Assembly: GCF_024868665.1 (NCBI RefSeq) | Contig: NC_079906.1 | Span: forward strand, 8,022,791-8,086,790 | Length of the DNA: 64,000 nucleotides | Direction of reading: 5' to 3' | DNA from: Triplophysa rosa | Taxonomy: Eukaryota > Chordata > Actinopteri > Cypriniformes > Nemacheilidae | Part shown: positions 48,072 to 62,800 of the stretch, piece by piece | Position numbering within the stretch: position 1 is the first letter of the stretch | How the letters are laid out: every line of letters begins with the position of its first letter | The notes under the pieces: model-generated | What the model was told of the DNA's origin: nothing | The model's input: only the letters and a program-made list of their open reading frames with translations | Databases searched by the model: none | Program-made: the position numbers and the translations under genes

Positions 48072-51000
48072 TGTAAGCTGGAACAGTATCAGGGAACACT
48101 GCAGTGCATATATCTTTCTCTTTCTCTCTCTCTCTCACTCATATCACTGGCTTCCCTCACCCCTCCCCTCTCACTCTCTCTCTGCTCTCTTTTCTCCTCC
48201 CTCGGTTTTCTCCTTGAGCAGTCCTGTAGCACAGGGGGACAGCGGCAGGAAAGCTGACACATTTCTGTTCTACCTGCAAGATCACACAATAGGAAACAGT
48301 GGAACCAGACAAAGAGACGACCTCAAAATATCATTTGGACTTCTCTAAAGACGTCCCGAAACCAAATGGATACTTTGCGCTTGTAACTTCAATGTTGGAC
48401 GGATACACTTTCCACCTGAATCTGCGTGTTCCAGAAACTCCTGCATCTGACCCTACGTTGGGGGTCGTCAGTGTTTCCTGAACTGACAGGTGAATGGCGT
48501 TTTAAGGCTGTGCGTCAAAGCTTTTTGGACTGCGTGAGCTGCAGTTGCCTGACGGATCTGAGACGTGCGTGTGTTTGTGACAGCTCTGATTCATGAGTTG
48601 ACTAGCGTTTGTTTGAGTATGTGACTCTGCTGACGGATCCACTCAGAAAACAAACATTCATGTTGGAGTTTGCTGCTAATTTAGGACCTTCTGGAGTGAC
48701 GCAGCCAGTTATTTCTCGATTAAATGTGAATGAAATTGCTGTTCGTTCATTGATGCCAGTGAAAGATCCAGATACGCGCACACATCACTACTGAGGAACA
48801 GGAAGTGGATTTTGAACATTTTACCAATGTCGAGGTTAATGACGTTATATAGGCAAATGAACTTTTATGACATCATTCCTGTTTTATGTTAAGGGATGTA
48901 ATTGTTGGTTCTTCTATGGTTTTGGTTTTGTTGTTTTGATGTTGAGGCATGAGGCATCACAGAACTGCTTTGGACAACTTTATGACCTCTTGGAAAACCC
49001 GGTGTCCTGGATTTCTGCTCTTTCTATGATATCTCAGGTCTCGGAAAACTGTAGAACAATGACCTATGCACGCCTAGTAGGGAAGCCCCGTGTAGTTTTA
49101 ATGAATCACATTGAGCTGCTCAATCAGTAAATGCGTGACTGTACGTTACGTCTTATAGTCGTAGGTGTCAAGTTGAGGTACGCCACCTGAGCCGCTGTAA
49201 ACGGACTGTAAATTCTCATCAAGCATGGTGGGAAGTTGATTCGCAGATGCTGCTTTGCCTCGTGCTGCAGTGCAGAAACAATCTGTCCTGTCCTTGTTCT
49301 GAAAACACGTACAGACGCTGTAGTCCCAGGACAGAGCTGAAGTCAAGGTCTTCTGTGCCATAAACTTTCCTTAAATAGACTGTTGTGCATACACAACCAT
49401 GGAGTTTAAACTCAGATGTGCTTTGAAGTTGACTTTTTTAACCAGCGACTTCCCTGAAGGTGGAATTTGAATTTGGTTCAGTCAAGTGACCTTAAAGTCT
49501 TGAACTTGATTTGGGGGTCTCTAGCTAAACAGACCCCATTGAACGAGCTTGCCTGGACATTGCAAGACTGTAAACCTGAATATACGTCAAGATTAGGATG
49601 GAGTATCTGGGTGACAAGTTGTCGGTAACCCACTCCCAAGTGTCTGGCTGGATGGGAAACGTGCGCCGTTCCATCCAAGGTGCCATCAATGTGGTGTCCA
49701 GCAGCGTGGAGAGAAGAACTACTGGAACTAGCGGTGGAGAAGAAGGAGGTGGCAGCTTTAAAAGGGCCGCCTCTTTACGCAGCCTTGCCAATCGCAGCCG
49801 GGAATCCTTCCGCAGGTTCAGTCTGCGCAGCCAACAGCACTTGTCCATGCGGAGACGAACGACCTCATTGGCTTCACCAAGCACTCCATCCTCTGTAAGA
49901 GAATCTAATTACAATCTCTACATAAACTAACATGGTCTTTCAAACAGCCACATCATCCACCACAAATACACAGTAGTACATGTACCAGTATTTTTAACTT
50001 AGCTTGTCATCTTAGAAATGCAAGGCTTGTGGCGGGACGCTTAAAAGAATAGGATAAGACACAACACAGTAGCCAATGATTTATACACCGGGGATTGTGC
50101 ATAATGCTAGCAACTGTGTTACAAATGTGGTACTTTGGCTGTAGTGGTCGTGGTTTATAGGGGTTGAGTTTAGAGACACAACTTCTCAGAGAGCTTTGTA
50201 ATGTACTGATAGTCTATATCTGCTATAGCTGTCAGCATGACAGCTAACCCTGCTTTGGGAAGTTATTATTATATTTCTTATAGAAAAAACTCACATCTCA
50301 GCCACTGTCTAATCAGTTGTAGAAAATCTCCTGCGTATTCATTGCTAAAAAAACATCTTTTAGCCTTGCAAATGTTAGCTGGTTTCAGCCTACAAGTGCT
50401 CTCAACCCCTCTAAAACAAGTAAAGTCCCTCAGGTTGGGGGATATGCTAAGACCAGCAAATCAACCTAGGCTGGTTTAAAGTCCCAGTGAAATTAAAAAT
50501 TACAATGCCTATTTTTCCATGAAATATTGCAGCGTTTATTGTAAATAGTTTATCAATGTGGGTCATTCTCTTTTTAAAAATCGTGTGCCCTCATAAACTT
50601 TAGTTAAAATCTGTAAATGCACCGTCCTGTAATGACAATCCATCTTAAATGACGTATGTTAGATGGCTTGGGCGGAGCATCCGTTAACCCCTCCCCTTCA
50701 ACTGTTAGTCTGCTACAAGTTCCATTTCAAAATGCAATTCTTGTTTTTATACATCCAATCAAATCGCAGAGAAAGACGAAAGCCACGCCCACTATTTTTC
50801 TCATTCAAAATTACATTTCACTTGGAAATGTGTCAAAATACGGAAGTAAAAACGATCGCAACTTCTGGTTCACGGGGACTTTAAAGTGTCGGTAAGATTA
50901 TTGTTTCTGGATTATCAAGTCAAGTTTCAAGTGTAAAGCCCCAGTAACCGCAAGCTCTTATAGACCTTGTATTCTGCTTGCATTTTTGTTGGTGACTTGA

Positions 51001-53801
51001 CCTTCAGCAGTGGTGGGAGAGAAGCGTCTATATTAAATGCACAGTGACCCTAGAAGAGAAGTGCAAAAAAAGCTAGGTCAGCATGATTGACACATTGATC
51101 TGCTGCTTAGGTAGTATTTCATGCTCACTGCATGCATACATACAGCAAGAGGTAATGTAGACTGTCAGGATAAAGGTTATGAGAGTACTTTGTTTGCTGT
51201 TCTTGGACATTTACATCTATGTTCTCTGTGGATGCTTTCTAAAACGGACAGTTTACCAAAATATAAAAGAAAGAACTAGAAAAATATCTATTTTTTTGTC
51301 TTCAAAATAAAACAAAGAGGACATAAAGTCCAAAAAAACATAATAAAAGTAGTCACATGCATAACACTCTAATGAAGCCGTTTAAAAGCTTTGTATTAAA
51401 AACAGGCTAAAATTTAACTGTCCCTTGACATCTGTGGTTAAATCCTCTTACATTTTATTAAAAAACAGCTTCTACTAAGAAAATCCTGCTATTTTGGTTT
51501 TTCAGAAGAAAGTCATGAAGGTTTTAAAGGGATAGTTCACCCAAAAATGAATATTCTGTCATCATTCACTCACCCTCAATTTGTTCCAAACCTGTATAAA
51601 TGTATTTGTTCTGATGAACACAAAGGAGGATATTTGGAAGAATGTCAGTAACCAAACAGATCTCATCCCCCATTTATTGCCATAGCAGGGAAAATAAATA
51701 CTATGAGAGTCAATGGGGGATGAGATATGTTACTGTATAGCGATACAAAGAAATTTATACAGGTTTGGAATAACTTGAGGGTGAGTAAATTTTGGGTGAA
51801 CTGTCCCTTTAAAAAACGTTTTTTCTGAAGCGCTGTCCCATTAAGACCAAAGAAAACTGTCATCTGTGTGTGTTGTCTTGCGAGTCATGCTTCCACATAT
51901 ATTTTAGGTTCATTGTTGTATGTATGTGCGAGCCAAGGGCAAGGGGTGTTGTCCAGTGCGTCTTTAACAAAACAACAAGTCATTTCAAAAGCGAGAAGGT
52001 GTTGAATAAAATGAGGGAATGCTGGTGGGCAGGTTTCCAACTTGATACTGACTGATATCTGAATTTTATTAATGTCACTTCTCATAATCCTCATTCATTT
52101 AGCTCTGTCAGTCAATGGCTTCTCCTCCATCACTCACTCTGTGTGTGAGCCAAAGTAAGAGATGTATTATAGATTTATCCACTGTTTCACTAGAACAGGA
52201 CGCGGTTGAAAACAGGTTCATATTCATTGTAACAGAATTAGCTATAATGGGTCGTTTCCTGTGTCCTTCGGCTGTCGGCAGTCTCATGGTGACACACACA
52301 GGCAGAGTGCAAACACGAACAAGCTTTAACATGAAGACTTAACTGGGATAGTATGAACTTGCCTCTGGGTTTACAGGCTGAGAATTGTGTACACTGTAAA
52401 AAAGAAATAACTGAAAAGCAACCTCATGCTTGTCTCAACAAATGTTTTATTGTTTAGTCAACATAAATCTTGTTCATTCATGCAGTGCAATTGCATTTTT
52501 GTTAACTGCATGTTTAGACTAATCTTATTCGGTATACACAAAAAGATCTCTAAAAAATAGTTAATTTATTATCTTTGTTGGAAGAACATTTTAAGTCATT
52601 TTTTTTAGTGTACATAGACAGCACTTCAGATATAACAGCCCTTGCACGACACATGTCCTCTAAAAAATACACATTGGATTTTGCTTTATAGTCATGTCAG
52701 ATGTATATGATATGAGGGAGAGGGGGAACACTACCATAATGTGTTAATTTCCATTGGATATTCTGTAACCCGTTCTTAGCTGTAACTTAAAGTGATAGTT
52801 TGCCCAAAAAATGAAAATTCTGTTTTAATTTACCTCTTGTCATCTCAAACCTTTATGACTTTCTTTCTTCCGCAGAACACAAAAAAAGATTTTTTGAAGA
52901 AAGTTGGTAACTGAACAGCACTGGCCCCCGTTTACTTCTATTGTATGGACACAAAACCAATGCAAGTGAATGAGGGACAGTTAACAACATTCTTCAAAAT
53001 ATCTTCTTTTGTGTTCTGTGGAAGAAAGAAAGTCATACAGGTTTGAAATGACAAGAGAGTGAGTAATTGATGATAGAATTTTCATTTTTGGATGAACTAT
53101 CACTTTAAGTAATTTATGTGACTTCTAGGTTGTATGGATATTGGGTTCTGTTATTAAATATTACTGATAAAAATATTACTTAGCAAGCTAAGTTTCCCAT
53201 TATTGTGTGACAGCATGAATGAAAGTCATGGTGAAATGCATAAAATATCAAATAAGTACCTAATGTTCATCATTCGTTCTTGATTTTTGCGATACCACAG
53301 TACATTTTATTGCACTGACTGGGTTCTCATCACATCAGTTTCTTTTTTTTGTAGGGGATTCTAAGCTGTCACACTGATTTTCTACATGGTGGCTCTGTGA
53401 CATGTTGTGTAGGCTTGGTGGTCTCATATTTAAAGTGCTTTCTGTCATTTTAGCTTTACAGTGTCTTACACAGCTCCTTCACAACACAGGCGCGCAGTTG
53501 TTAATGTTTGATGTTCCCTGAGGTGAAGGTTGCCACGCCTTTGGTGGAATGTGTTCGTGAGAATGCCAGATGAAATTGTACGTCTGCGCACAGCCTCACA
53601 CACATGCGTATAAATCGTGGAAATAAAGATAGGAACAAGATTTTCTTGCGTAGTGACACAAGAAGGTTACAGTTCTGGAGATGAAACTGATGGAGAAACA
53701 AACACATCTTTTGCCTGCTGGTGTTAAAGTCACAACTTGTCTTTTTCTCATCTTTTCTTTCCATCCGTTCATTGTTCCTTTGCTTCCCCTTATGCACTTT
53801 T

Positions 53802-53856
<55 letters not shown>

Positions 53857-56800
53857 CGCACACACACACACACACACACACTGTATTTGTTATTCTTACT
53901 CTGAAAGGTTCAGATAAGCGTGTTCTTATCCAGGGTATTGCCCTTTAAATAAGATATTGTTATTTCTAGGGCCTACACCCTTACATTGTCAATATGACCC
54001 TTCTGGCAACTACAACTAATTTTAATCTTAAATTCCACTCCCTGTAAGTGTGTATGTGTGTTTTATGTGTGGTTGGCAGGTACAGAGCATAAGTTAAGCT
54101 TTCCAAATTCAGTTCATAGGTGTGTCTTCATTTGAAAACACACTGCTGTTAATATTAAGCGTCATTTGTACAGATCTACCTGCCATAAGTAAATTTGAAT
54201 TGTCTACATAACCAGAAACCAAAGTACTTATAACCAACCACACCCATTTTATGGTGTTTAAAAAAGGTGTATGCAAAGATGTGCAAAACACAAATATTCT
54301 GTGCTCATAGTTGATGCAAATGACTTTGCGCTGAAATGCATGCTTAGGTTAATCAGCCACCAGCTGTTTGTGACATTCCTCATGACTTTTCTGGTCAACT
54401 GATTAGCATAAACAGCATAATTCTAGCCTGGGTTTTGGATTTGGAGTAGTTTACTTGTGCAGAAAGCTTTTTATTTAACTTCACACTTTAGGGAGCTAAA
54501 GGGAAAGTTAATTGTAATTAGCGTTAAAGGAATCATCTATTAATTTCTTAATTTTCCATTTTTGTAATAAACTACTGTATAATAATAATCCTTCCTTTAT
54601 TTTTTAAAAGAAAATATCTATAGTAGTCATACTTCGTCCCAAGACATATCAGATATTTGAAGGTAGTGATTGTTTTTGCTGAATTGCTAAATAATCTGCT
54701 TTTTGGAGCTCCAACATTTTTAGACCTATATATGTATGTCTATTTAATAAAAAACTTCCAACATTCCACTTAATATCAATCAAACTGCCACTGTGTTGTT
54801 TTGATTAAGTAACAATAACTCAAAAAATACACCTAACTAACACAAAAACATTTATAGATAAAATTTAATGGTGTAGCACGAGTGCGATACAGTTTGGCAG
54901 GTGCATTAGACAGAGCCGCTTCTTTGTGTGAAGTGCTTTTGTCGTTGTGCTTGTTCCTGTGTGAGGTTAACTAATGGCGCACCACTATTTATTTTCGTTT
55001 TGCGATTAAAACTTGTTTTCCGACTGCATAGAGTCCATTGATCTACACTGTAAAAAATAAAGGTTCTTTGAGGAACCATTTGGGGTTCTTCACGTTGCCA
55101 CGCCGGCAGAACCCTCAGGGGAAACTCAAGGCACCGCTTAATGAAGGGTGGTTCTCTGAGGAACCCTCTAAGGCTTCTTGGGGATCCCTTTTATGAAAAT
55201 GGTCTGGAACCATCTTGGGTGCTTCAAGGCACCATTTCACAGTTTATATTTGCTATTCACAATGTTTTAATAAGCATAAATACTAAAACCAGTTTATTGA
55301 TAAACAACAACAAGTTACATTGAATAAATAATCACAATAAAATAGTAAATATTGTACAATTCTAAATTCATGAAATCAAATGTATAATTAATATTGTGTT
55401 GGTGATATTGTTATAAATTCATCTTAACAAAAGTAACCAAATAATTTGCCTTAACTTTAAATATAAATGCAGAAATATTTCAGGTACTTTGTACAAAAGT
55501 ACAATAGTAAAAAAGTCCAGCAAAAACGTAGTGTCTCATAGCAAAGCCTACACACATGGTAAAGTTGTAATTTGCCAAAAAGCAAATCATTGCGAGCAAG
55601 AAAAAAAACAATGTTGTTTTCTCCAAATGGGTTTCCTGCTATTACCAGCTGGTGTGAGCATCCATGTTGGCAGCGTCAAAATAATTTCTATAGTGTATTT
55701 CACAATTTTGTATTGCTAAAGTAGATATGTATTTATGGCAAAAAGAGAACAGGAGCTGCGGCTGTTGGCCTTCGGTGTCCCAGGCAGTGCAAGGATGAGC
55801 ATCAGGGTGGGCTGGAGCTGGGTCTGTTGGCCTTGGGTGTCCCTGGGAATAAGACATGGAGACAAAAAGAGGGATTTAGTCTCATAAAACGTTACATTTA
55901 ATCATTTAGCACATCACAAATTGGTTTACAAATGAATATTTTTACATGTGCAAATATAACAAATAACATAATAATATCATAATAAATATAGTACTTACTT
56001 TTTTTTGTCTGCTCAACTGGAAAATACAGAAAATTCTGAGGAAAAAGACAGAACTGAATATGACAAAATTTTTTAATTACAGACAATTTATGTAACATGG
56101 GTGGGGAAACCATTCAACACAAACAACAACAAGTAAAAAAAGAGCTATACATTCACTAAAAGTGGCTAAAAGTCATTGTTTGTCATTTAACACTACCGTT
56201 ACCCATTTAACGTTAGCTCCACAAGCTTCATCATTAGCTTATATTCGTTAGCATCTCGGCTAAAACATGCGCTGCCTTCACTGTGTAAATAAACGGTTTA
56301 CTTTAAACAGCCAAAAACGGCCATACAATTAGACGTGTCAGAGTATCGGTATGCATTTATATAAATAGTATATAGTTAATATATTTAAGTTATTTATATA
56401 TTTTGACTTTACTTACCTCCAATGGGACAGTCGAGAGGCTGTTGTGTGCCATTATTTTGAATTCCCGCCTGTGGCGGGATGTTTGATCGCATACGGAAGG
56501 GCGTATGACATCAAAGCACAGTGAGATCTATTTGTGAACACTGACTGCTCTGTATGCTTCAGAAATGCTATTCTAATGCTGTATGCTTTTTGTCATAAAG
56601 GTGATTGGTCAGAGCTGGAAAAAGATAAACACACACAGAGTAACGAAAGCGCCACATGCATTGACGCTGCGACATTGGGCCAACAGCGCCACAGTACTGT
56701 GGAGGGCGAGACTGCACAATAAACACACAGAGCAGCTGCAGTTTGTTTGAATGGAAAGCACAACAACGTTTACATTTTCAAAAGATTTCAGTGACTTAGG

Positions 56801-59800
56801 ATCTACTTATAGAATAAAAATGTTTAGTCTCCAATTAATATAGTAAGAAATATAAAATAATTAAAAGCTTGCAAAAAAAATTGAAAATAACATTTAGCCT
56901 TTTCTAATCATGTGCATGATTTTAAAATGTGTGTTCACTTAGCAGGGGCCAAAAACCAAACTTTGGACTATTCTTATTCTCATAAAACATCAAAATGATC
57001 AGACACTAAAAATCTCATGCAGAATTTTTGGGGGTTCCTCTAGATACTGTCTTGTACAAGAGAGATTCTCCAGAAACCACTTACAAGTTTACAGATCTTA
57101 CAAGAACCATTTTTTAGAATTTGAGTTCCTTCAATAACCCGCAAAGCACTTTGAGGTCCCAGTGTAGTGAAAAGTTGACTCCAGAACTTCAGAACTGAAT
57201 ATGGGGTTATTCAAGAATCTTCTAGGTTCCTGGAAGAACCACAAAGAATATAGATGGTTCCACCAATAACCCTATTATGAGAAAAGGAGCTTTGGAGCAC
57301 TTAAAATACAGTTTAAGGTTCTTTGAGTACACAACAGGATATTTGAGGCACGTTTTATTTTTACAGTGTAGAGCCCTATGATCTGCACGATGTGAGAAAA
57401 CATGGAAGGAATCACGAAATTCTACTGTTTAAATATGTCCTCTGCTTGTTCTGCGTGTCTATGAGTGAATTAGTAGCACACTTTAACATGTTACAAGCGT
57501 GACACTCGTGAATTTGTCTGTATCTTACTATACAAGGACATGAACACATGAACTTCATCCACAGAGTTGTTCTAAGTTTATTTTACGAGCATTTCACTGT
57601 TTGTGTGAAGCTACTGTCAAACAAGCTGAAGCGCAAGCGTCTTCGCAACCATCCGCCAAAATAAAAGTCAGCTTAATTTAAACCAGATGATAAAATAATT
57701 AACTTGCAGTAAATGTATAAACTGTAGTATACTTTAATATTGACTATAGTATACAGTATTTTTATGGACAAATGTATTTACTACTGTATAGTAGAGCATT
57801 GAAAATACTAAACTCAGAAAAATTGTCACTCATTTTAATGTAAAAAAGTAGCGCAATTTACCTAAAGTTAACCCACCATTGATTTTTTTTGCATAACCTT
57901 ACTTGTATAGAAACATACAGATAGCAAATTTCAGTTCAAAATGTAATATGCACTATGGCAATACAATATGTACAACAGCAATTTATTTCTCTATTTAAAT
58001 GTACATTTTCATTATCATATGTGCAAAATTTGGTGCAAAAAAAAAATACCTTTATTACATGTGCCTAGTTTCAATATATAATCTAAATACTACTGTATTT
58101 TGCACATATTCAAATACATATTGCGTATTACACTCTAAACTGAAATTTGTATGCTTTCGTACGTATGCTTTGGTTGATGTTTAATCGCAATTCGGTTGTC
58201 TTACCACGCTAACTATAGTTATACCACATTTATAACATAAATTGTTTCATAATTGTAGTAAATTATTTTGAAATCTACTTGTGCATGAACACCTGAGAAT
58301 CTGTCATCTTATGTAATGTGTTCAATTGACGGAAGTGAGTAATATCGAGGTTACTGTAGTTTTGTTGTGTTAAATCATTATTTTAAAGCTGTCTGGGGCA
58401 TTGTGCTCTTTGGGTTTTGAACTGTGTGCTGATATCTTTCACACACAGACTTTGCTGTTTCTTTGTCTACTCCAGCATGCGTTAGTGCTTGACACATATG
58501 GCCGGTGCCAGTACTGATATCAAGAACAGACCGAGCACAGAAACCACCACTGACACTTTCCTCCTCTCATGCTTAAATTCTTACAATGTTATACAATCCT
58601 TACCACTATACTAAATGTAAGGATACATTATTGTCTACTGTATATACTCAATGCAATATAATACAGCAAATGAGATGAACACAGAAATGCTACAATGGAA
58701 AACGGTAATTGTTTGTCCATTTATAAGGCTGATCCAATGGATGAATGTCATGTTACACTGAAGTATGTCTTTCACTGTTGTCTGTTGCCTGTTACTCTTC
58801 CTGTTTAGGAAAAGCAGAGCTGATGAATGACATCCTGTGCTGTGTTCTCTAATGCAAACAACCATAACACACACTCTCCTCTACACTTAGTCACACCCAC
58901 ACACACTGTCACTCTTACCTTAATGCTCAGGTCGATACTCATCATCTTTAACACACACACGCTGTGTTTCAAACCTACTGACTTGCCCACTGCCTAAATA
59001 GGCTCCATACAAAGGTAGCATCAGAGTCATTAGTGCTCCATTGAAATAGCACTTCGCAGATTCAACTTGTGAGTTTAATCAAATATATTAATATTAACAA
59101 GATGCTTGACTGCCATTGAAATGAATAGGGAGGAACGCAACACTCAATATGGCCGCCCTAGCAAAGCTTTGCGCATGTCTAGTATCTAACACCGTGTCTA
59201 CACCCGAGGCGACATGACAAAAGACATTAGAAACGCATTAGAACCCATTATAATTTTACATTTTGTCCACACTGGATGCAGCACGACGCGAAATTACCCA
59301 TTAAGAACAGTCGCGTCCGGTGTAGACACGGCGTTAAGCAACATGAACATTTTTTTAAGCACAATTTGATCATAGGAACCAAATGTTATGGTACAGTTTA
59401 CATAATTTTTATATGTTGTTTTTAAATATGTTGTTTAATTGGGATTTTAGCCGGTGATTGTAGAAATATCAGTATTCCCCATTCACTCTTGTTTGAATTA
59501 CGTAATAACTGCCCGCGCGTTGGCGGTTGCAAACATGGCCGCCGAGTGGCACGACTTCCCTAAAAGGACTTTGGTTTAATGATAGCATGTTGCTAAGCTA
59601 GCAGTGTGACTCTAATAAGAATACAAATGCAATATTGCTATATTGGGTCAAATAGGTCATAGTTTGGATTATGACATTTCAGTATTGAATAAAATAAATC
59701 TGATTTTCTCCACCATCTTGTTTGTGTGTTAGATACACAGTACCCTCTGTAGGCTCCTCATTAAAAGCAACACGGTCGAATGAACACCAGTTCAACCAGT

Positions 59801-62800
59801 GTTTTCCTATGAGGTCATCCCAGTATTTTCATGAGATCTTTCTCTGTCGTCTTCCTGTTCTGTTTTTCCTGGTCATTCTTTTTTCTTCTAGTCACACCAG
59901 CAGCTTCTGGTTTAGCCCTAAGTCAACTGTTTATTACTTATTTCATGCCTCATATAACAAACATTATTCTTCCCCTGAGAAATGCCAGCAGCTGCCCAGT
60001 TATCCAACCGTGGCATTACCTACAGTAATGCTGATATCAGTGGACTGGTGTTTTCAGGGCAGTTTATAACAGGTTATTGAACTGATTCAGGGTGTGCTTT
60101 TGAGTCGTGTAGTGATCTGCTTTTCTGGTCTATGAAAATATGGTTTTATGCCTCTCTGGGCAGATTGCATCTCTACACTGAATGATTGGTTAATGTCCAG
60201 GTCTGATACTGTGATGTCACACCCAAAGGGAGCGGCTGACTGTATGGCTGAGTGTATGACACAGTTGCTCTGTGAGTTTAGCAGCTCCTCCTGGTGGTCG
60301 TTTGCAGTTCTGCATTATGAATCGACTGCAACCTTTAAACCTATTATCTAAAATCTTAATGAAATATTTGCCTTTTTTTGGTAGGTTTGTTTAAAAGCTG
60401 TGGCAGAAAGCACACATTTACCCATGTTTCTAGCACGTTCCACAGATTTGTAACTTGTATGACTTTTCCATTGGGTGCAGAAGGAGCTATCAGTTGACAA
60501 AGCTGTAGTCATTGGGTGTCAGTTGAAGGAGAATTTTACTCTAAACCAACAAGGTTAAAACAAATGACATATTAGGCTGTCATTGGATGCTAAATGAAAG
60601 ATATTACAGTGGTGCATCTTACACATGATTGTAGAATATTAGTATTTGGTCACACCTTAGCTTATTTAGGATATGAAATGAACGTGAATGCTACTGATAC
60701 TTTAATATACAATGTTTGTTTTTTCATGTCTACAGGAGCTGGTAAAACGGTGTGTGGGACAAGGACAAGAGGAGAATAAAGACACAGACAATCTAGTGCA
60801 GGAGACAGACAGCCAGTATGGCACATGGGAGACGGGACTTCGTACAGATGAAAGGTGAACACACGCACACAGTCTTCAGCATTTAGTGGAGGTGATAAGA
60901 CACACTCAGCAGGTGTCAGGTTCTTGTACAGTGAGAAAGTTGAAGTCCGACATCTGATTGGCTGATTTTCTGTAGATTTATAGGCATATGCTTCATTTAC
61001 TTCTGACGTCTGTGTGTAGCTGTGTCAATCAGAAAGAGAGAAAATCTGCTCGCTTCAGGATTAAATAAATGACCAACAATACAGAAAATTTAGAAAAGAA
61101 TGAACATGTTAAAATGCAGTCATATCTGTTGAATTCGCTTGAATGAAGAGCTCATTGCAAGGAATAAATGCAGCTGCTCAGACCTAAAATACAAAGTTGC
61201 ATAAAATAAAGATACAATAATATATCACAATAATAAACATGCCCGATAGGGTGTCTGCAGGGTCTTAAAAAGTATTAGAAGTTGATCATACATTTAGAGA
61301 AAATGAAGGCCCTTAAAAAGTATTGAAAAGACTTAAATGCCATTTTCCAAGGTATTACATTTTGTATCATCTTTTCATATTTGTCCAAAGAGTTCATATG
61401 CTAAAGTTTTCATAATCATTGTGTTGGCGAATAGTGGGAGGTCCATTTACACCCGGTTGTTAAACAACATTGTTGACTAATGGGGAAATGCAAATGGTTG
61501 GAGGATAAAGAGTTGGAACCATAGCTGAGGGCCGTCTGGGAATAACCGTGAGGTTTACTGCTCTGTGTGTCGGAAGGTGATTAGCGTAGCCTTGTTTCTC
61601 TTTCTAATAAACCTTGCATTGGGTTAGCGATTCTCTGGGGCTTCGTTCCCACCCTTCTGAATTATGTTGCATTAATAAGGAGTTATCACAAACTACGACT
61701 GTTTAGTTGTGCTATCTCACAATCAGTATATAGTAAACATAAGATAAAGTGTCGCCATTGTACGATTCAAACATGAAGTGGTGATGAGGTCTTAAAGGGG
61801 CGGTTTCCCAGACAGGGATTAGGTTAAACCAGGACTAGGCCTTAGTTTAATTATCAAATCTAAGTAGTTTTAACAAACATACCTTACAAAAAACATTACT
61901 TGTGTGCATTTTTGAGACAACACAAAGACACTGATGTATTGTAAGATATGTCATTACAAGCTGTTTTCAGTTTGGACAGCTCTTACTTTTATTTGTCTAG
62001 GACTAGTCTATTTCCTGTCTGGGAAATCACCCCAAAATGTATGGAAAGAGTCTTAAAAAGTATTCAATGTATCTCCATGATTTCTGTGTATACCCTGATC
62101 ATGCACTCTTCAAAATACTGTGAATAATAAGAAATTGTTCCGATTTTAAGAATGCACCTTTTTTCCACCAGCCTGTTCAAATTTACAACACTTGTGTGCT
62201 CTGTTTTAGGGACTGGATTAAAATGCTTCTGGCTTTGAGTATACGGTAATCAAACAGACATTACATGAGAGTGACTCATAATAAAATCATAATAATCATA
62301 ATTAAAGTCAAATATTATCATTTTATATACTGTATATTATCATTTTTATCTGGACTAAAACTTAATGGTTACTTCATACATTTTTATTCACTCATAATTA
62401 TTTTATATTACAAAACATTTTTTTTAAGTTGAGCATGAACAAATATACATTACATACACAGCGCCAACAACATCAACATTTCAGACACTGTTTGCAACTC
62501 TACACCAGAATCTATTGAAATCAGTAACTGAGTTTTGTCTCCTTTTCCAATGATCATTTTGTGGCTAATACATCTGTATCGCAGACTTGGGCCAGTTTGG
62601 AAGGTTTTGTTATTGTACTGACTAACGCATTAGAGATTTAGAGTAGATGAAATGAGATTGAATCACTAGGTGGATAGGTTTTTTATCGTAGTGTTAATAT
62701 GACCTTTGGACAAGTACAGGTTAGATTGTGTTGGCAGGAGGATGGCTTGTAATGGTTGGAAAACTCCACCACCATGTGGCCACAATGCGGTCTGCAGTGA

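Noticed and set aside
48299..48794. 60-codon frames upstream of the short-isoform exon
   Set aside because: Short, without conserved motifs, and in a region better read as 5' UTR or promoter.
53501..53948. Cys/Val and His/Thr repeat frames
   Set aside because: They translate the CA microsatellite in different frames.
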